The notes under the pieces: model-generated
The model's database searches: none
What the model saw: only the letters and a program-made list of their open reading frames with translations
What the model was told of the DNA's origin: nothing
Position numbers and translations under genes: made by a program
Shown: piece by piece, positions 11,061 to 22,400 of the stretch
Position numbering within the stretch: position 1 is the stretch's first letter
Layout: each line of letters opens with the position of its first letter
From: Entomortierella parvispora
Lineage: Eukaryota; Mortierellomycota; Mortierellomycetes; Mortierellales; Mortierellaceae
NCBI GenBank assembly: GCA_963573315.1
Contig: OY752147.1
Span: 2,170,001-2,234,000 of the forward strand
Length of the DNA stretch: 64,000 nucleotides
Direction of reading: 5' to 3'

Positions 11061-12734
11061 CTACGACAGGTTAGTCTCTTCCTCTCCATTGGAGAGAAAA
11101 ACGGGCTGATCTGCGACGTTGGGTGACGACGCAGTCGAACTTGAGGTAGGGCTCTCTTCCCTGATGGGTTGGCGCACGGCGCGAGCTGCTGCTGCTGCTT
11201 GTTGTTGTTGATGTCTCTGTCTTGCAGCTGCGGCCGCGTGTGCTCTCTCGCTCGATTGCTTCCATTGCTCCAGGGCTTCCATTCTCGCCTTGGCAATTCT
11301 GAGACCTTCTTCCGAGATGTAGGAAAACACATAGGGCGACTCTGCACGAATGGATCCAGTCATAAGCACGCTCAGAATGCAAGCTGGGGCGAGGAAGAGC
11401 AGCGCAGGTTGAGAACCTTCCACGGTGTGAGAAATATAAAAGTAAACGCCCAACCCGAGGATATAGCCTGAAACGCATCCTGTGAAGTAGGGTTTGCAGA
11501 AGGCGGTCGAGCGCCCCAATTCCGAGTTCTTAATTCCGGCGCGGTGTTGGTCAAAACGCAAACAAAGCGCCGCAAACAGGCCAGGAATCACAATGTCGCC
11601 AAGGCTAAGCGTCGCGAATTGAAGGGCCCGGCCTGCAGGCAGTCCAAAAAAGAGTTTAGGGAAAGCCACCTGGAAGGGAAGGTCAAAGTTGTCAGAGAGT
11701 GACGCCAAGAGACTAGAGCCATAAGTCCAGTAGAGATCAAAGACCACGAATCCGACCAGCAGAATGATGCCCGATCTGAAAGAATCCAAGTGCAGCGCTT
11801 GGATAGAAGCAAGCGCAAAAGAAAAGGCAAGCATGTTGGACGCGATCCAACTCTTGGTGACAGTATAATATCCAACCACCATGATGGAAACCACAAGCAT
11901 GGTCAAGTGGATAATCGTAAACCTGGCCGAGTAAAAGTCTAGCAGAGCAAAACATCCCATTAGCACCAAGAACTTGGCAAAGAAAGCAAACTTTATAACA
12001 AACTTCTCGAAACAAACATTACCTCCAGTCTTCTTTTCCAGATTGAGGTGCCATCTATCAAGCTTGATCCCAAGCATCTTGACAATGGGGCTGAACGTAT
12101 TAACGCCGACCTGCGTGATCGCAAAGGCGCCGATCAAGGCAACGTAGGAAGCCAAGGCGTAGTTGACATACGTCTTTTCCAAGTAGCTGTAAGCCAAGTG
12201 CAGTCCGTACAGTCCTAATGACCCAAAAATTGGCATCATGATCGTGCCTCCGCTCGACACAGTCTCTGGAGTTATATTGTCGTCCTCGTCAGAGTCGTTG
12301 ATCTGTCTCTTGACCGCCTTTTTTGCCTTGGGGTTCTACATTTTGCGAGGCAGAACATTGCCGTATGAGATATCCTATGTCTGAGGTTTTCAGAATTACA
12401 TCCGATCGGCCGTAGTTCATCCTCTGAAACGTACCTTCCATTTCTTGAGAGACGCAAACGCTCCAAAGTAGATGGGCAAGACGGCCATCGTGGCAAGGGC
12501 AGCGTAGGCTGTGTACATTCCTTGCTCGACCGCAACGGGCGATGGCGTGTATTTATAACCCATGAGATGCTGAGGGTTGTAGGGGTGGGTCTCTAGGGTG
12601 TGTTCCAGTCGGGGTCCTGGTAAGTTGTCGCGTGGATATGGGTGAGGTGCGGCCGATGCTCCTGTTGCTTGCCAGATCTTGACCAGGTGTGAATGGATGG
12701 AGATGCCAGATGAGAGCGGGACGACTCGACTCAA
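11061..12734 (-). CDS. Signal peptide peptidase, intramembrane aspartyl protease
   Basis: Family A22B protease of the ER membrane that cuts signal-peptide remnants and tail-anchored proteins. Exons 12435-12734 and 11061-12335 join in phase 0 to 524 residues, longer than human HM13 (about 377) because of a disordered N-terminus and a Gln/Ala-rich tail. About nine hydrophobic segments are visible. The first catalytic motif is VFDLYWTYGS, with FD in place of the usual YD. The second reads SLGDIVIPG, with Ser where GxGD normally has its first Gly; both Asp are present. The C-terminal substrate-docking motif is intact as QPALLFLAPACI. No KKXX retrieval signal is seen at the C-terminus. The gene is divergent from MDE1 with only 139 bases between the start codons. 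Confidence 0.92.
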
Positions 12735-12873
12735 GAGAAACGATGCATTTATGCAGGTTGTTGTCCCGTTATAACGGCAGTGTTTCGGTTATGGAGGGTG
12801 ACCGACGGAAAGCAGTCGCAGTTCGTTCATAACATTTGTCCATGCTTTCTTTGTCCTGCAACCATTCGCAACC
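12735..12873. promoter_or_regulatory. Compact bidirectional promoter, signal peptide peptidase / MDE1
   Basis: The two start codons are 139 bases apart on opposite strands, so both promoters and leaders must share this stretch. I see no clear TATA box for either gene. Confidence 0.6.
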
Positions 12874-14131
12874 ATGAGCTCGGACAGCCTCGTTATCTCC
12901 TCGGACAAGACCCACCCCGCCAACCTCATCCCAGAGCTCTGCCGCCTTTTCTACAAGGTCGGATGGGTCACCGGAACTGGGTAAAAACCAGCAGAGAACA
13001 AGCGGGAGGACAAATGCCCTGTTCCTCGACGAATCAGTTCCTGACTTGCTTTCATTTCTTTCCTACTTCAATGAACCCAACAGTGGCGGGATCAGCATTC
13101 GCAGAGAGTAGGTGCAATTTTGAAGACCAGGATTTTGCGGCTGATTGTTCTCTGACAGTTCAATACCTCATCGTAGCTGACACTTCCTTTGAACGTCCTT
13201 TTAGTGAGCATGTGTATATCGCACCATCAGGTATCAAGAACGCGACATATGGGGGACTCGGAGCGTGAACGGGAGAAAGAGCTGCATCAAGTCAGACAAT
13301 AACAAGGGAAACTCAACAATTTCATCTACCCCTTGCATTAGGTGTTCAAAAGGAGAGAATGGAACCCGAGGACTTGTTCGTGCTTGAGCTCGCCAACAGG
13401 AACGTTTTGAGAAAGCCTCTGGTGTTAAAGCCCTCGGCCTGCACCCCTCTCTTTTACAACGCCTACACGATGCGCAATGCTGGTGCCTGCATTCACACCC
13501 ACTCTCAGCATGCTGTCATGGCGACTCTTCTCTATCCTGGCAAGGAGTTTGTGATCACTCACCAGGAAATGATCAAGGGTATCCGCAAGGGAATGTCAAA
13601 GGAGAACTTGCGGTATTTTGATCGCTTGGTGGTTCCAATTGTTGAGAACACGGCTGAAGAGGAAGATTTGACCGATAGAATGGCCAAGGTACGACTCTTG
13701 TCAATTGGTTATAGAACACGACTAGGGATAGGAAACTAACTGGCGATTGACGTTGACATAGGCTATGGAGGAATACCCTGATACTTGCGCTGTTCTTGTT
13801 CGCCGCCACGGTGTCTATGTTTGGGGTGGTAGGTGCCAACTGGCGCGAGTTTTGAAGCAATAGGCCAAAAAGAATGTGTCTGTGAACCGTCGTACTCAAT
13901 GAACCCTTTTTCTTGAATAGAATCCTGGGAGAAGGCCAAGTGCATGGCAGAGTGCTATGACTACTTGTTCGAGATCGCCGTCAAGATGAAGAGCATCGGC
14001 ATTGGTAAGACTAAGCTTTAATGGGCGTGTGGTTACACTAGACATTACGAAATGAGATTGACAATGTTTTTTCTTTTTTACACCTTTACTTTCTAGATCC
14101 TGCCGAAAAGCCCGTTGACTCTCCCTACTAG
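12874..14131 (+). CDS. MDE1: Methylthioribulose-1-phosphate dehydratase
   Basis: Zinc-dependent class II aldolase-fold enzyme of the methionine salvage pathway: converts 5-methylthioribulose-1-phosphate to the 2,3-diketo compound in the cytosol. Seven exons (12874-12980, 13084-13107, 13205-13230, 13342-13688, 13762-13828, 13921-14004, 14097-14131) give 229 residues. Motifs: [20 protein letters not shown] at the N-terminus, TGGGISIR spanning the second exon, [15 protein letters not shown] spanning the third and fourth. The zinc ligands are in [14 protein letters not shown], the catalytic Glu in HQEMIKG, and the third His in [10 protein letters not shown]. Length matches APIP/Mde1. Exons two and three are microexons of 24 and 26 nt; each is needed to restore a conserved motif and frame. 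Confidence 0.94.
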
Positions 14132-14152
14132 AAAGGTTGAACCCGAGAAGAT

Positions 14153-14158
14153 AATAAA
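14153..14158 (+). terminator. Poly(A) signal of MDE1
   Basis: AATAAA about 22 bases after the MDE1 stop codon. Confidence 0.5.
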
Positions 14159-14890
14159 ACACAAGACAAAAATTTACCAATAGACAAAATCATCCAGGGA
14201 CACTACACTGGCCGGAGCAGGGTGGCATGTTCCGAGGAAGGAGCACAAACATGGCTGCCCGTGCTGCTTGAGGAGGTGGTTTCAATTGCAACATGCACTA
14301 GGTTGGCGCTAACTTTTACTAAATGACAGCCCTCTTCCTATTGATTTCAGTCAGTTTAGGAAGGATGGAGGACATCAACAGGGTGTGCCATTATGTCTCT
14401 CACTGTTGTTTCCATCTCCAGAGACGGGAACAACAGAGTGTTTTATGATGGGTTTCACTCAATCCTTCGGCAATTCCGAGATATTCCACTGATGTCTGTG
14501 CGCCGTTGTGGCAAATTGATCCAGGAACGGCCAACTTCGGAGATCGACAGTCTGCGCGCACCTGTTCTCAATTGACTTGGGACTAAAAGGTCCGTCCCTC
14601 GGCGGGTGATGGGGGCTTGAGGGAAGATGTAGGGGGGTCACAGTCTTTCAAAGCTATGAGATGTCCATAAGACAGACACGTCGTGAGATTGATCCACTGG
14701 ATAAACTGATCCGGGGCCTTTTGTGGGGGAGAAACAGGGGAGCCGGTTCATTTTTTTTATATTTTTCTTTGGGAGGGAGACAAGACAGGCAACGACGAAT
14801 GGATGGGAATGCAGGGCTTGGATGAATGAATGTGACTCCATGGCACTGCATGTCCTCTCTTCCGCAATGATGAGTGCATGTCTTTCGTGC

Positions 14891-14930
14891 AGCTGAGCTC
14901 TTTTACTTGCAGCTGAGCTCTTTTACTTGC
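14891..14930. repeat. Perfect 2 x 20-bp tandem duplication
   Basis: The unit AGCTGAGCTCTTTTACTTGC occurs twice head to tail. The unit contains the palindromic-looking AGCTGAGCT. It lies about 320 bases upstream of the alanine aminotransferase start codon, within the likely upstream promoter. Confidence 0.9.
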
Positions 14931-15106
14931 AAGGCAAAGCTTTACTCTATCCATCTTCTTCGTCCGGCAGAACGAGGGACCCCGTCGATGACCCCGATGA
15001 AGTCATAAGGGCAAATTAGGACGCTTAATATTTGGCTCCACTTGGTTTGAGTTGGGCGCTAGTCATTCCTCTTCGTTGTGTTGTCCGTGGGGAAAAAGGA
15101 CAAGGG

Positions 15107-15114
15107 TATAAAAG
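15107..15114 (+). promoter_or_regulatory. TATA box of alanine aminotransferase
   Basis: GGGTATAAAAGGG lies about 135 bases upstream of the ATG at 15246 and is followed by a pyrimidine-rich leader, as in strongly expressed fungal genes. Confidence 0.65.
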
Positions 15115-15245
15115 GGAATGGATCATTCGTCCTCGTTTTTCTCTTTACTCCTGGCAATCCCTTTGTCCACTATTTCTTCTCTTAAGCTATCTCTTCAACC
15201 CTTCTCACCTATCCTCCGATATCTCGCATTCGTTGCCCAACTAAT

Positions 15246-17133
15246 ATGATGGCCGCCAGCACTCCAAGCCAAAAGATTCTCAACTGGGACAACATGAACC
15301 CCCGTATTCGAAAGGCCGAATACGCTGTTCGTGGTGAGCTTGCTATCCGTTCCGAACAGATCAAAACTGTACGTTTGTTCCTCTAGCTTGGTTCCTCTCT
15401 ACTCCTCCTTCCTCCCCCCTGTTACTCCTGGAGCGCTTCCACATTCTAGCAATCATGAGTTGTGGAATCAAAATGATTCAAAGAAAAGAGAGCGGCGAAC
15501 TGGTTTTTTAACGAGAGCACACATACAATACGAGTCTTCGACGCACACGACGATTTCCGAGAGACCTCTACTGACTTTTCCTCTCTCTCCGCTACTTTTG
15601 AATGCGTCTGTACCTCGGCTATTAGGAACTTGCCCAAGGCCAAACGTTCCCATTCAAGAAGGTGGTCGCTTGTAATATTGGCAACCCTCAAGCTCTGAAC
15701 CAAAAGCCCATCACTTTCTTCCGTCAGGTAAAGAAACACAAAGACCCAATGTTACTACAGTATAAAAAATGCCGCTAACCCCTCATTTTTCTTCTTGACC
15801 CCTATGCAGGTTGCATCCCTTGTTGAATACCCAGATCTCCTCAAGGATGAGAATGCAGAGCTGACATCCAAGCTTTACCCAAGTGATGCGATCGCACGCG
15901 CAAAGCTCCTCTTGAAAAGCATTGGATCTGTTGGTGCCTATTCACATTCTCAGGGCGTCCCTTTGATCCGTGACAATGTCGCAAAGTTCATCTCCGAAAG
16001 AGACGGATACCCCGGAGATCCCTCAAAGATCTTTTTAACCCAAGGCGCCTCGGCTGGTGTCCAATTGGCATTGCAGATGATTGTAGAGCACAGCAAGGTC
16101 GGTATTATGATCCCGATTCCTCAATACCCACTCTACACCGCCACCTTGGCCGTTTTGGACGCGAACCCAGTTCCATACTATTTGGATGAATCCAAGGGAT
16201 GGGGCCTTACAGTAAGTTTCCGATGACCCTTGATATGGCTCCACTCTTTATTGATAATCTAAAGTCGTTCGTCCTCTTTTCCCCCAGACCCAAGAACTTC
16301 AACGCTCTTACGACGAGGCAGTCAAGAACGGGATTGAGACGCGCGCACTGGTCATCATCAACCCAGGCAACCCCACAGGACAGTGTCTGACAGAGTCCAA
16401 CATGCGGGAGATCATTGAGTTTGCAAGAAAGAACAGGATCGTCCTCTTGGCAGACGAGGTCTATCAGACAAACATTTATCAGCCCAAGGAGCGGCCCTTC
16501 CATTCTTTCAAGAAGGTGCTCAAGTCGATGGGACCAGACTACGATGGCTTTGAGATGATCTCGTTCCACTCTGTCTCGAAGGGTATGATTGGCGAGTGCG
16601 GCCGTCGTGGTGGTTACTTTGAGTGCGAAGGTCTTGATACATCCATCCTGGAGCAAATCTACAAGATCTCGTCCATCAGCCTGTGTCCCAATGTACAGGG
16701 ACAGATCATGGTCGATCTCATGGTCAATCCTCCCAAGAAGGGTGATCCTTCCTATGACCAATACCAGCAAGAGTTCAACGCCATCTATGTATCCCTGATC
16801 AAGCGCGCCTCGATCTTGCAGGAAACCTTCAATACTCTGGAAGGATGCACCTGCAATTCTGCGGATGGAGCCATGTACCTGTTCCCTCAAATTCGATTGC
16901 CAAGGAAGGCCATTGAGGCAGCCCAGGTAGCCAAGAGATCGCCGGACGAGTTTTACTGCATGGCCATGCTGGAGGCCACGGGTGTCTGTGTGGTCGCGGG
17001 CTCGGGCTTTGGCCAGGTAGAAGGAACGGCCCATTTCCGAAGCACGTTCCTGCCCCAACCTGAGCTTTTTGACGAGTTTTGTTCGGGCATCAAAGCCTTC
17101 CATGCCGACTTTATGGACAAGTACAGGGATTGA
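15246..17133 (+). CDS. Alanine aminotransferase
   Basis: PLP-dependent class I aminotransferase interconverting alanine + 2-oxoglutarate and pyruvate + glutamate (cytosolic or mitochondrial; no convincing presequence). Exons 15246-15368, 15626-15727, 15810-16211 and 16288-17133 all join in phase 0, giving 490 residues, the usual ALT length. Family features: NWDNMNPRIRKAEYAVRGEL at the N-terminus, IGNPQALNQKPITFFRQ across the second exon, YSHSQGVPLIRD, FLTQGASAGVQLAL, IINPGNPTGQCL, LADEVYQTNIY, and the PLP-lysine motif SVSKGMIGECGRRGGY. The C-terminus retains GSGFGQVEGTAHFRSTFLP with the carboxylate-binding Arg. Two adjacent ATGs open the frame; I use the first. The paralogue kynurenine aminotransferase is excluded by these motifs. 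Confidence 0.96.
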
Positions 17134-17258
17134 AGATGTATTTAGAAGCGTGCGTTCAGTAACATACATTGTGCTAGATTCTAAAATCGTTCAGCTCATT
17201 TCAGTGGAGTTTGGCCATGTTTTCGTATCCATCTTTTTGAAATTCATTGGTATCATTA

Positions 17259-18226
17259 TTATTGATTCTCCTCGGTTATCTGAGATGCATGCGGAACTGC
17301 TAGACCAATGGCCTGCCCGGTGAAGCTAAGCCAGGTTGATATGTAGCTATCTAAAAATGATCTCGGACGATCTGCATGCTGGTTCTTGAGAATTGTTTCC
17401 ATCAAAGAGACAGTCTCACACGGGTGCATGTAAAAGTAAGGGACGTTCAAGATGGGATGGTCCTGTTGAGAAATGCCTCCACTTAGGCCCGCGTTTCGAA
17501 CGCTCGACCTCCATGCCTCTGGGACCAATGACTCGTAAATCTCTTCCAAGGAAATGGCTTTCCCATCTAAAGCAACAAATGAAAGAAGCGAGGAGCGGAA
17601 GGAATGAAAGAGAGGAGTGAGTCTCAAGACATGTTGCTAAAAAAAACACACACCCCTTGTGCATTTGCCCTCCACATACCAGGACGGAAGGCGTTGAAGT
17701 AGAGGACTGGTACTTGATAGCTTGGCGAAAAGACAATGTGATAAGAAACAGACAAATACGCGTCGGTCGGTCTCTCCTGTGCAATTGAAGGGTCTGTGAT
17801 TTCAGAAACCTGTTCATCTTCTTCACTGAGAATGTGCCCATACTCGCCCGACAGGTCGTCCAAGATTGTTTGCTCTCCGCTGCTAAGCTGTTGCTGAAGA
17901 GCATGATTGTATTGACTCTGATCTGCCGCTATCTGCGTCATGGAGAGATAGTTTTGAGCCGGTCGCCCCATGCTAGACTGCGCGAGGCAGGAGAATGAAA
18001 GAATAAAAAAAAAACACGATTAGAACGCGTCAGTTTTTGGAGTGTAGCATCCAACCTTTTCGCAGTGTGTGTCGGTCGGGTAAGGGAGGGGGCTTTCACG
18101 TACGGGATGCTGAATCAAGGCCCATGGAGCATGTCGCTTAGTCTGAAGGAGAAATGCATGTATGGCAATGTCAAAGTCGGCGTGCGAGAGTCTTGCTGAT
18201 GGTGAAGGGGTTTCCTGAGGTGACAT
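17259..18226 (-). CDS. ATG10: Autophagy E2-like enzyme ATG10
   Basis: E2-like enzyme that transfers ATG12 from ATG7 to ATG5, needed for autophagosome formation in the cytosol. Exons 18104-18226, 17680-17977 and 17259-17566 join in phases 0 and 1 to 242 residues. The catalytic region is QQDHPILNVPYFYMHPCETV; the Cys in HPC is the thioester-forming residue. It is followed by YISTWLSFTGQAIGLAVP, the usual C-terminal Atg10 signature. Upstream, YLSVSYHIVFSPSYQVPVLY and FNAFRPDGKAISLEEIYE are the E2-core strands; the latter spans an intron, supporting the splice. ATG3 is excluded by small size and by lack of its handle region. The gene is tail-to-tail with alanine aminotransferase, 125 bases between stops. 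Confidence 0.93.
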
Positions 18227-19440
18227 TGATGCGAAGGATGAGAGTAAAGCGAATAATGGGGGTAGATGCAATGCAATGGATGCACCAAGGGCGATGCTCT
18301 CTTTCACAATTTCACTGTGCAAGGAGGTGGGGCTGAGTCACAGGGTGTGCACAGGGTTGCCACCAAAGAGAGACCTTGCCTCAGTTGGGGGGTGTGTGGA
18401 TGGGAATAGTCTAGCAACAATGCCTGCAAGACGTGTTGCCCTGGACGATGCACGACTTGCTTCCTCGGTCGAGTCAAGGCTGGTGCAGACGGGAATGCAT
18501 GGTCAACTGGCCCCTTCCTTCCTTCCCTTCATCGTGGAGACAGACACAGGGGATGGGATGGAATCATGATTCCTCCTCCCTTCTCGCCTCTCCTGCCCTC
18601 TTTCTCTCTCTCCTCTGTCTGCCCCTCTCGTTGCTATTGCTGCTGCTGCCAGGAAAACCCCTTGCACTGTCTTCTTTTCCTTTGCCTGCAAACGAGGCTC
18701 TCATCATCGTCGATTGCTCTTCATTTCAAGCTCGTGGGTGGGATCATCTCTTTCTCTTGGTCTCGCGTCTAGCCTCTTTTATCTGTTCAAAAGGGAACCG
18801 CGTCCTTTGCGTTCTCTTTTTGTCTCTTCACCACCCCCCCCCCCCCCCCGCACCTTCTGCATCCGCATTCCATTTCAGTCCCCCCTTCATTCAGGAACCG
18901 ACATTGGGCAAAGGGTCATCTCTCTCACAATGAACAATGCCCTACAAGCTCCCTTCCATGGACCCGAGTATGCTCTTCTTTGGATGAACGACCTTGGTCG
19001 CTTTGAACTCAATGTAGAACCAAGCTTGCTAACAAACGTAATCACTGTACCCCATTATCTTCGCTCAGGTCCTCTCGCGCGTTCTTCATCGCAGTGAGTG
19101 AAGCCGCTAGACATGGCTCCGCTCCATTGAATGGTAACGTTTCTTGCTCGGTGAAGAGAAGGCAGTGGGGCTGTGCGTTTGCCTGGGAAACTTTATCTCG
19201 GCGGGCGCGCCATGCTTCTCTGCATTTTTGGGCAAAGCAGCTTTCTACACATATTCTCCGCTTTGTTGTTGGAGCAGGAACTACCGCGCCGGCACAACCT
19301 GCAAGGGCCAGGCGAAGAAGAGGGGGTGCGAGGAAGTGAAAGAGAATGACAGAAGTTCTGGGTGTTGCTCCCTGGAGGCTCTCAATTATGCCCTCTTTCT
19401 GGTCGCTTAGCGCGAGAATCCCTCTTCCAGCGAAAGAAAA
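18227..19440. other. Divergent intergenic region ATG10 / CSC1-like channel
   Basis: About 1.2 kb that must contain both promoters. It is pyrimidine-rich on the plus strand around 18.55-18.9 kb and carries a C16 run. I see no gene in it. Confidence 0.5.
18834..18849. repeat. Poly-C tract (16 bases)
   Basis: Sixteen uninterrupted C on the plus strand in the divergent ATG10/CSC1 spacer. Confidence 0.9.
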
Positions 19441-22400
19441 ATGAAGGTTGTTATGGTTGAACTCACACGCGCTCTCGTGCCTTCCTTTATCTTTTCCATT
19501 CTATTAGCGCCCGTCACCACTGCCAATACTTCGGGACTCAAGACCCAGCTAGCCATCTCTCTTACGTTGGGTCTCGGCTCTTTTCTAATATTTTGTGTCC
19601 TCCGCACTCGATGGACGGTCATGTTCGCACCACGCACAAATTTGCAAAGGTTCGTTACTTCATGAGCATCAACGGGATACACGGGATTGGCAAATATACA
19701 GGACAAGGATCATGGAACAACTTTGTTAGCATGGAAGAACTAGAGCCGCTAACCGTGTTCTCATGGGTTGTTGCTACTGTAGACATAGGCCACCCGTCTT
19801 GTCCTCGACATTCTTCGGATGGATCCCCCAGCTGCTGCGAATTTCAGAGGCCGAAGTCCTGGAATGTGTCGGACTGGATGCTGTCATGGCAAGTAGGAGA
19901 ACGGGAGCAAACAAAGAACGAGGATCGGGTATCTCTAAGTCTAACAGTAAGGGCTTTACGACCCCTTTAGATGCTTCGATTCTTTACGATGGCCGTAAAG
20001 CTCTTCACAGCATGCTTGCTCCCAGGAATTCTCATCATCTTGCCCATCACAAGCATCTCGACAGACGATAGCTCAACAAATGATCCCCGGACAGGCGATC
20101 CCTCCTTGCCTGGCAAAGAACCACGACCAGGAATGTCACTCCTCTATCTTTTCACCCATTTTACCTTCACGTGGTTGTTCTCATTAATCACCCTCTACGC
20201 AATCTGGCACACGTATGAGGGCTATATTTCGATCCGCCGAGCCTACTTGCTGAAGCGACACAAAGCAATCACCAACAGGACGGTCATGATCGTAGGCCTT
20301 CCGATCCATCTTCAGAGCGACCGAGCTCTGGCGACGTTTTACGAATCACTGGATGTTGGAACAGTAGAGAGTGCCCATGTGTGCAGACATGTCACGGCTT
20401 TGAAGCGGTTGATTGAGCAGCGCGCTCATGCCTTGCGGGCGCTGGAAACAGTCTATACAGAGTATTACGGCAATCCATCCGGATCCGTCGATTACAACCC
20501 CGAAGAGATCATGACTGAAAATGATCGAATGGAGCAGGAAAATGGTCAGCCTGGTGAAGATATCCATCGACTCGGTCGTGGTGGAGAAACTCGACACAAT
20601 TTGATCCGGGTTAATGGCAGACTCAAGCAACGTCCGACCATTCGATTGGGCCCCATGGGCATTTTTGGAAAGAAGGTGGACAAGATTGACTATTGTCGCG
20701 AGGTCTTTGCAACGTTGGACAAGGCAGTCCAAAAGCTTAGATTGTCGCGCATCTTCGCGACCACGAGTATTGGGTTTGTCACATTCGAAGAGATGCATGC
20801 TGCAGTAAGTTGAACGTTGCTTTTTTGGTCGCTCCAGAAACTTGTTTGATGTTGATCAGCTCTCACTCACACATAATTCCAATCTGTTAACATATAGCAA
20901 ATCCTGGCTCAAACCGTCAACACCCAGGAGACGTTGTCATGCGAGACAACATTGGCGCCAGAACCTAGGGATGTGTACTGGGACAATCTAAATCTGCCAC
21001 CCAGTGAACTTGGTGTGCGGACAGTAGTCATCAACGTGATTGTCTTCTTCTTGATCTTTTTCTGGGCGGGGCCTGTCGGTGTGTTCTCCTCCTTCCTGAG
21101 TTTGGAATCTCTGGACAAGATCTTTCCTGGAATCTCGAGATTGGCAGGTGCGCATCCTCTGTTGAAGTCTGTGATCCAAGGCTTCCTCCCCACCGTGGGA
21201 GTGATCATCTTTTTGGCCGTCGTTCCTACGATTTTGTTGGCCCTCTGCAGGCGACAAGGCATTCAGTCGCACTCTGAAATTGCCCAGTCCTTGTTCAACA
21301 AATATTTTGTTTTTATACTGTTCAACGTTGTCCTTGTCTTCACTATCGTCGGAACCTGGGCCCAGGCCGTTAACAAGGTCTATCATAACTTGGGAGAGCT
21401 CACCTTACTGCTGGCTGTGTCTCTGCCAAGGGTTGCGCCCTTCTTTGTGAATTATACGATTCTGCGAGGCATTGGTCTCTTTCCGCTACAACTCTTGCAA
21501 ATCGCCGACGTTTTCCGGTATGTCTTCCAAGGGTTCTTTTCAAAAACGCCACGGGACTATGCCGAAGCTCGAGCTCCTCCCGAGCTACCCTATGGAGTGG
21601 TTTACTCGAACGCGACTCTGGCCTTTGTGATCATTCTCATCTACTCTTGCATCAAGCCCCTTATCCTTGTCTTTGGCGTGATTTATTTCGCACTCGGCTA
21701 CCTCGTTTTCAAGTACCAACTGCTGTACGTCTACTTTCACCCGAACGAGTCTGGTGGCCAGACCTGGCCCATGGTCTATAACCGGATTATGGTTGGTCTC
21801 CTCATTTTCCAGAACACGATGCTAGGTTTCTTCATGTTGAAACAGGCCTTTTTCTTTGGAGTGCTCATGGCTCCGCTCCCAGCTGGCACGCTCTGGTTTT
21901 GGTATTGGACCACCAACATGTACAGGCTAACAGCCAAATATGTTCCCTTGGAATTGCTGCGACCAACGTATACGGAGAACGTGGAAGAGCAGGAAGAAGG
22001 GCAGGTCTATGAGAACTATGATGAAGCCGTGGGTACACTGGTCAACAACTCGCTCGTAGCTTTAGGGTCAGGGACAATTCTTGGCCATGCCGTAATTTTG
22101 GAAGTAGACGACCCAAGAAAGGCCAAGGCGAACCATAGCAGACGATTGGCGGATATCAGCAGTGAGGGAGAATATACAGTCGACGTTGGAGACAACGTTG
22201 ATCGGATCGTGAGTGCTGTACGACGCAGACTGCCGAAGAGTGTTGTGGATGACGATGACTACGAAGCGGTTCCAGATCGATTTACGGATTACAAACAACC
22301 ACCGATGACCCTTTACAGCGGTGTCCTCAACTCGGGCATGCGCCATTACTGCCACCCAGCCTTGAGTGGTCCTCTCCCGACACTCTGGCTTCCACTACGA

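Larger units (their letters stand above)
14132..15245. other. Intergenic: MDE1 3' flank and alanine aminotransferase promoter
   Basis: About 1.1 kb with a poly(A) signal at its left end, a perfect 20-bp tandem duplication in the middle and a TATA box at the right. I see no gene. Confidence 0.6.

Noticed and set aside
16207-17169. 320-codon minus-strand frame
   Set aside because: Exact antisense shadow of the last alanine aminotransferase exon, which has clear family motifs.
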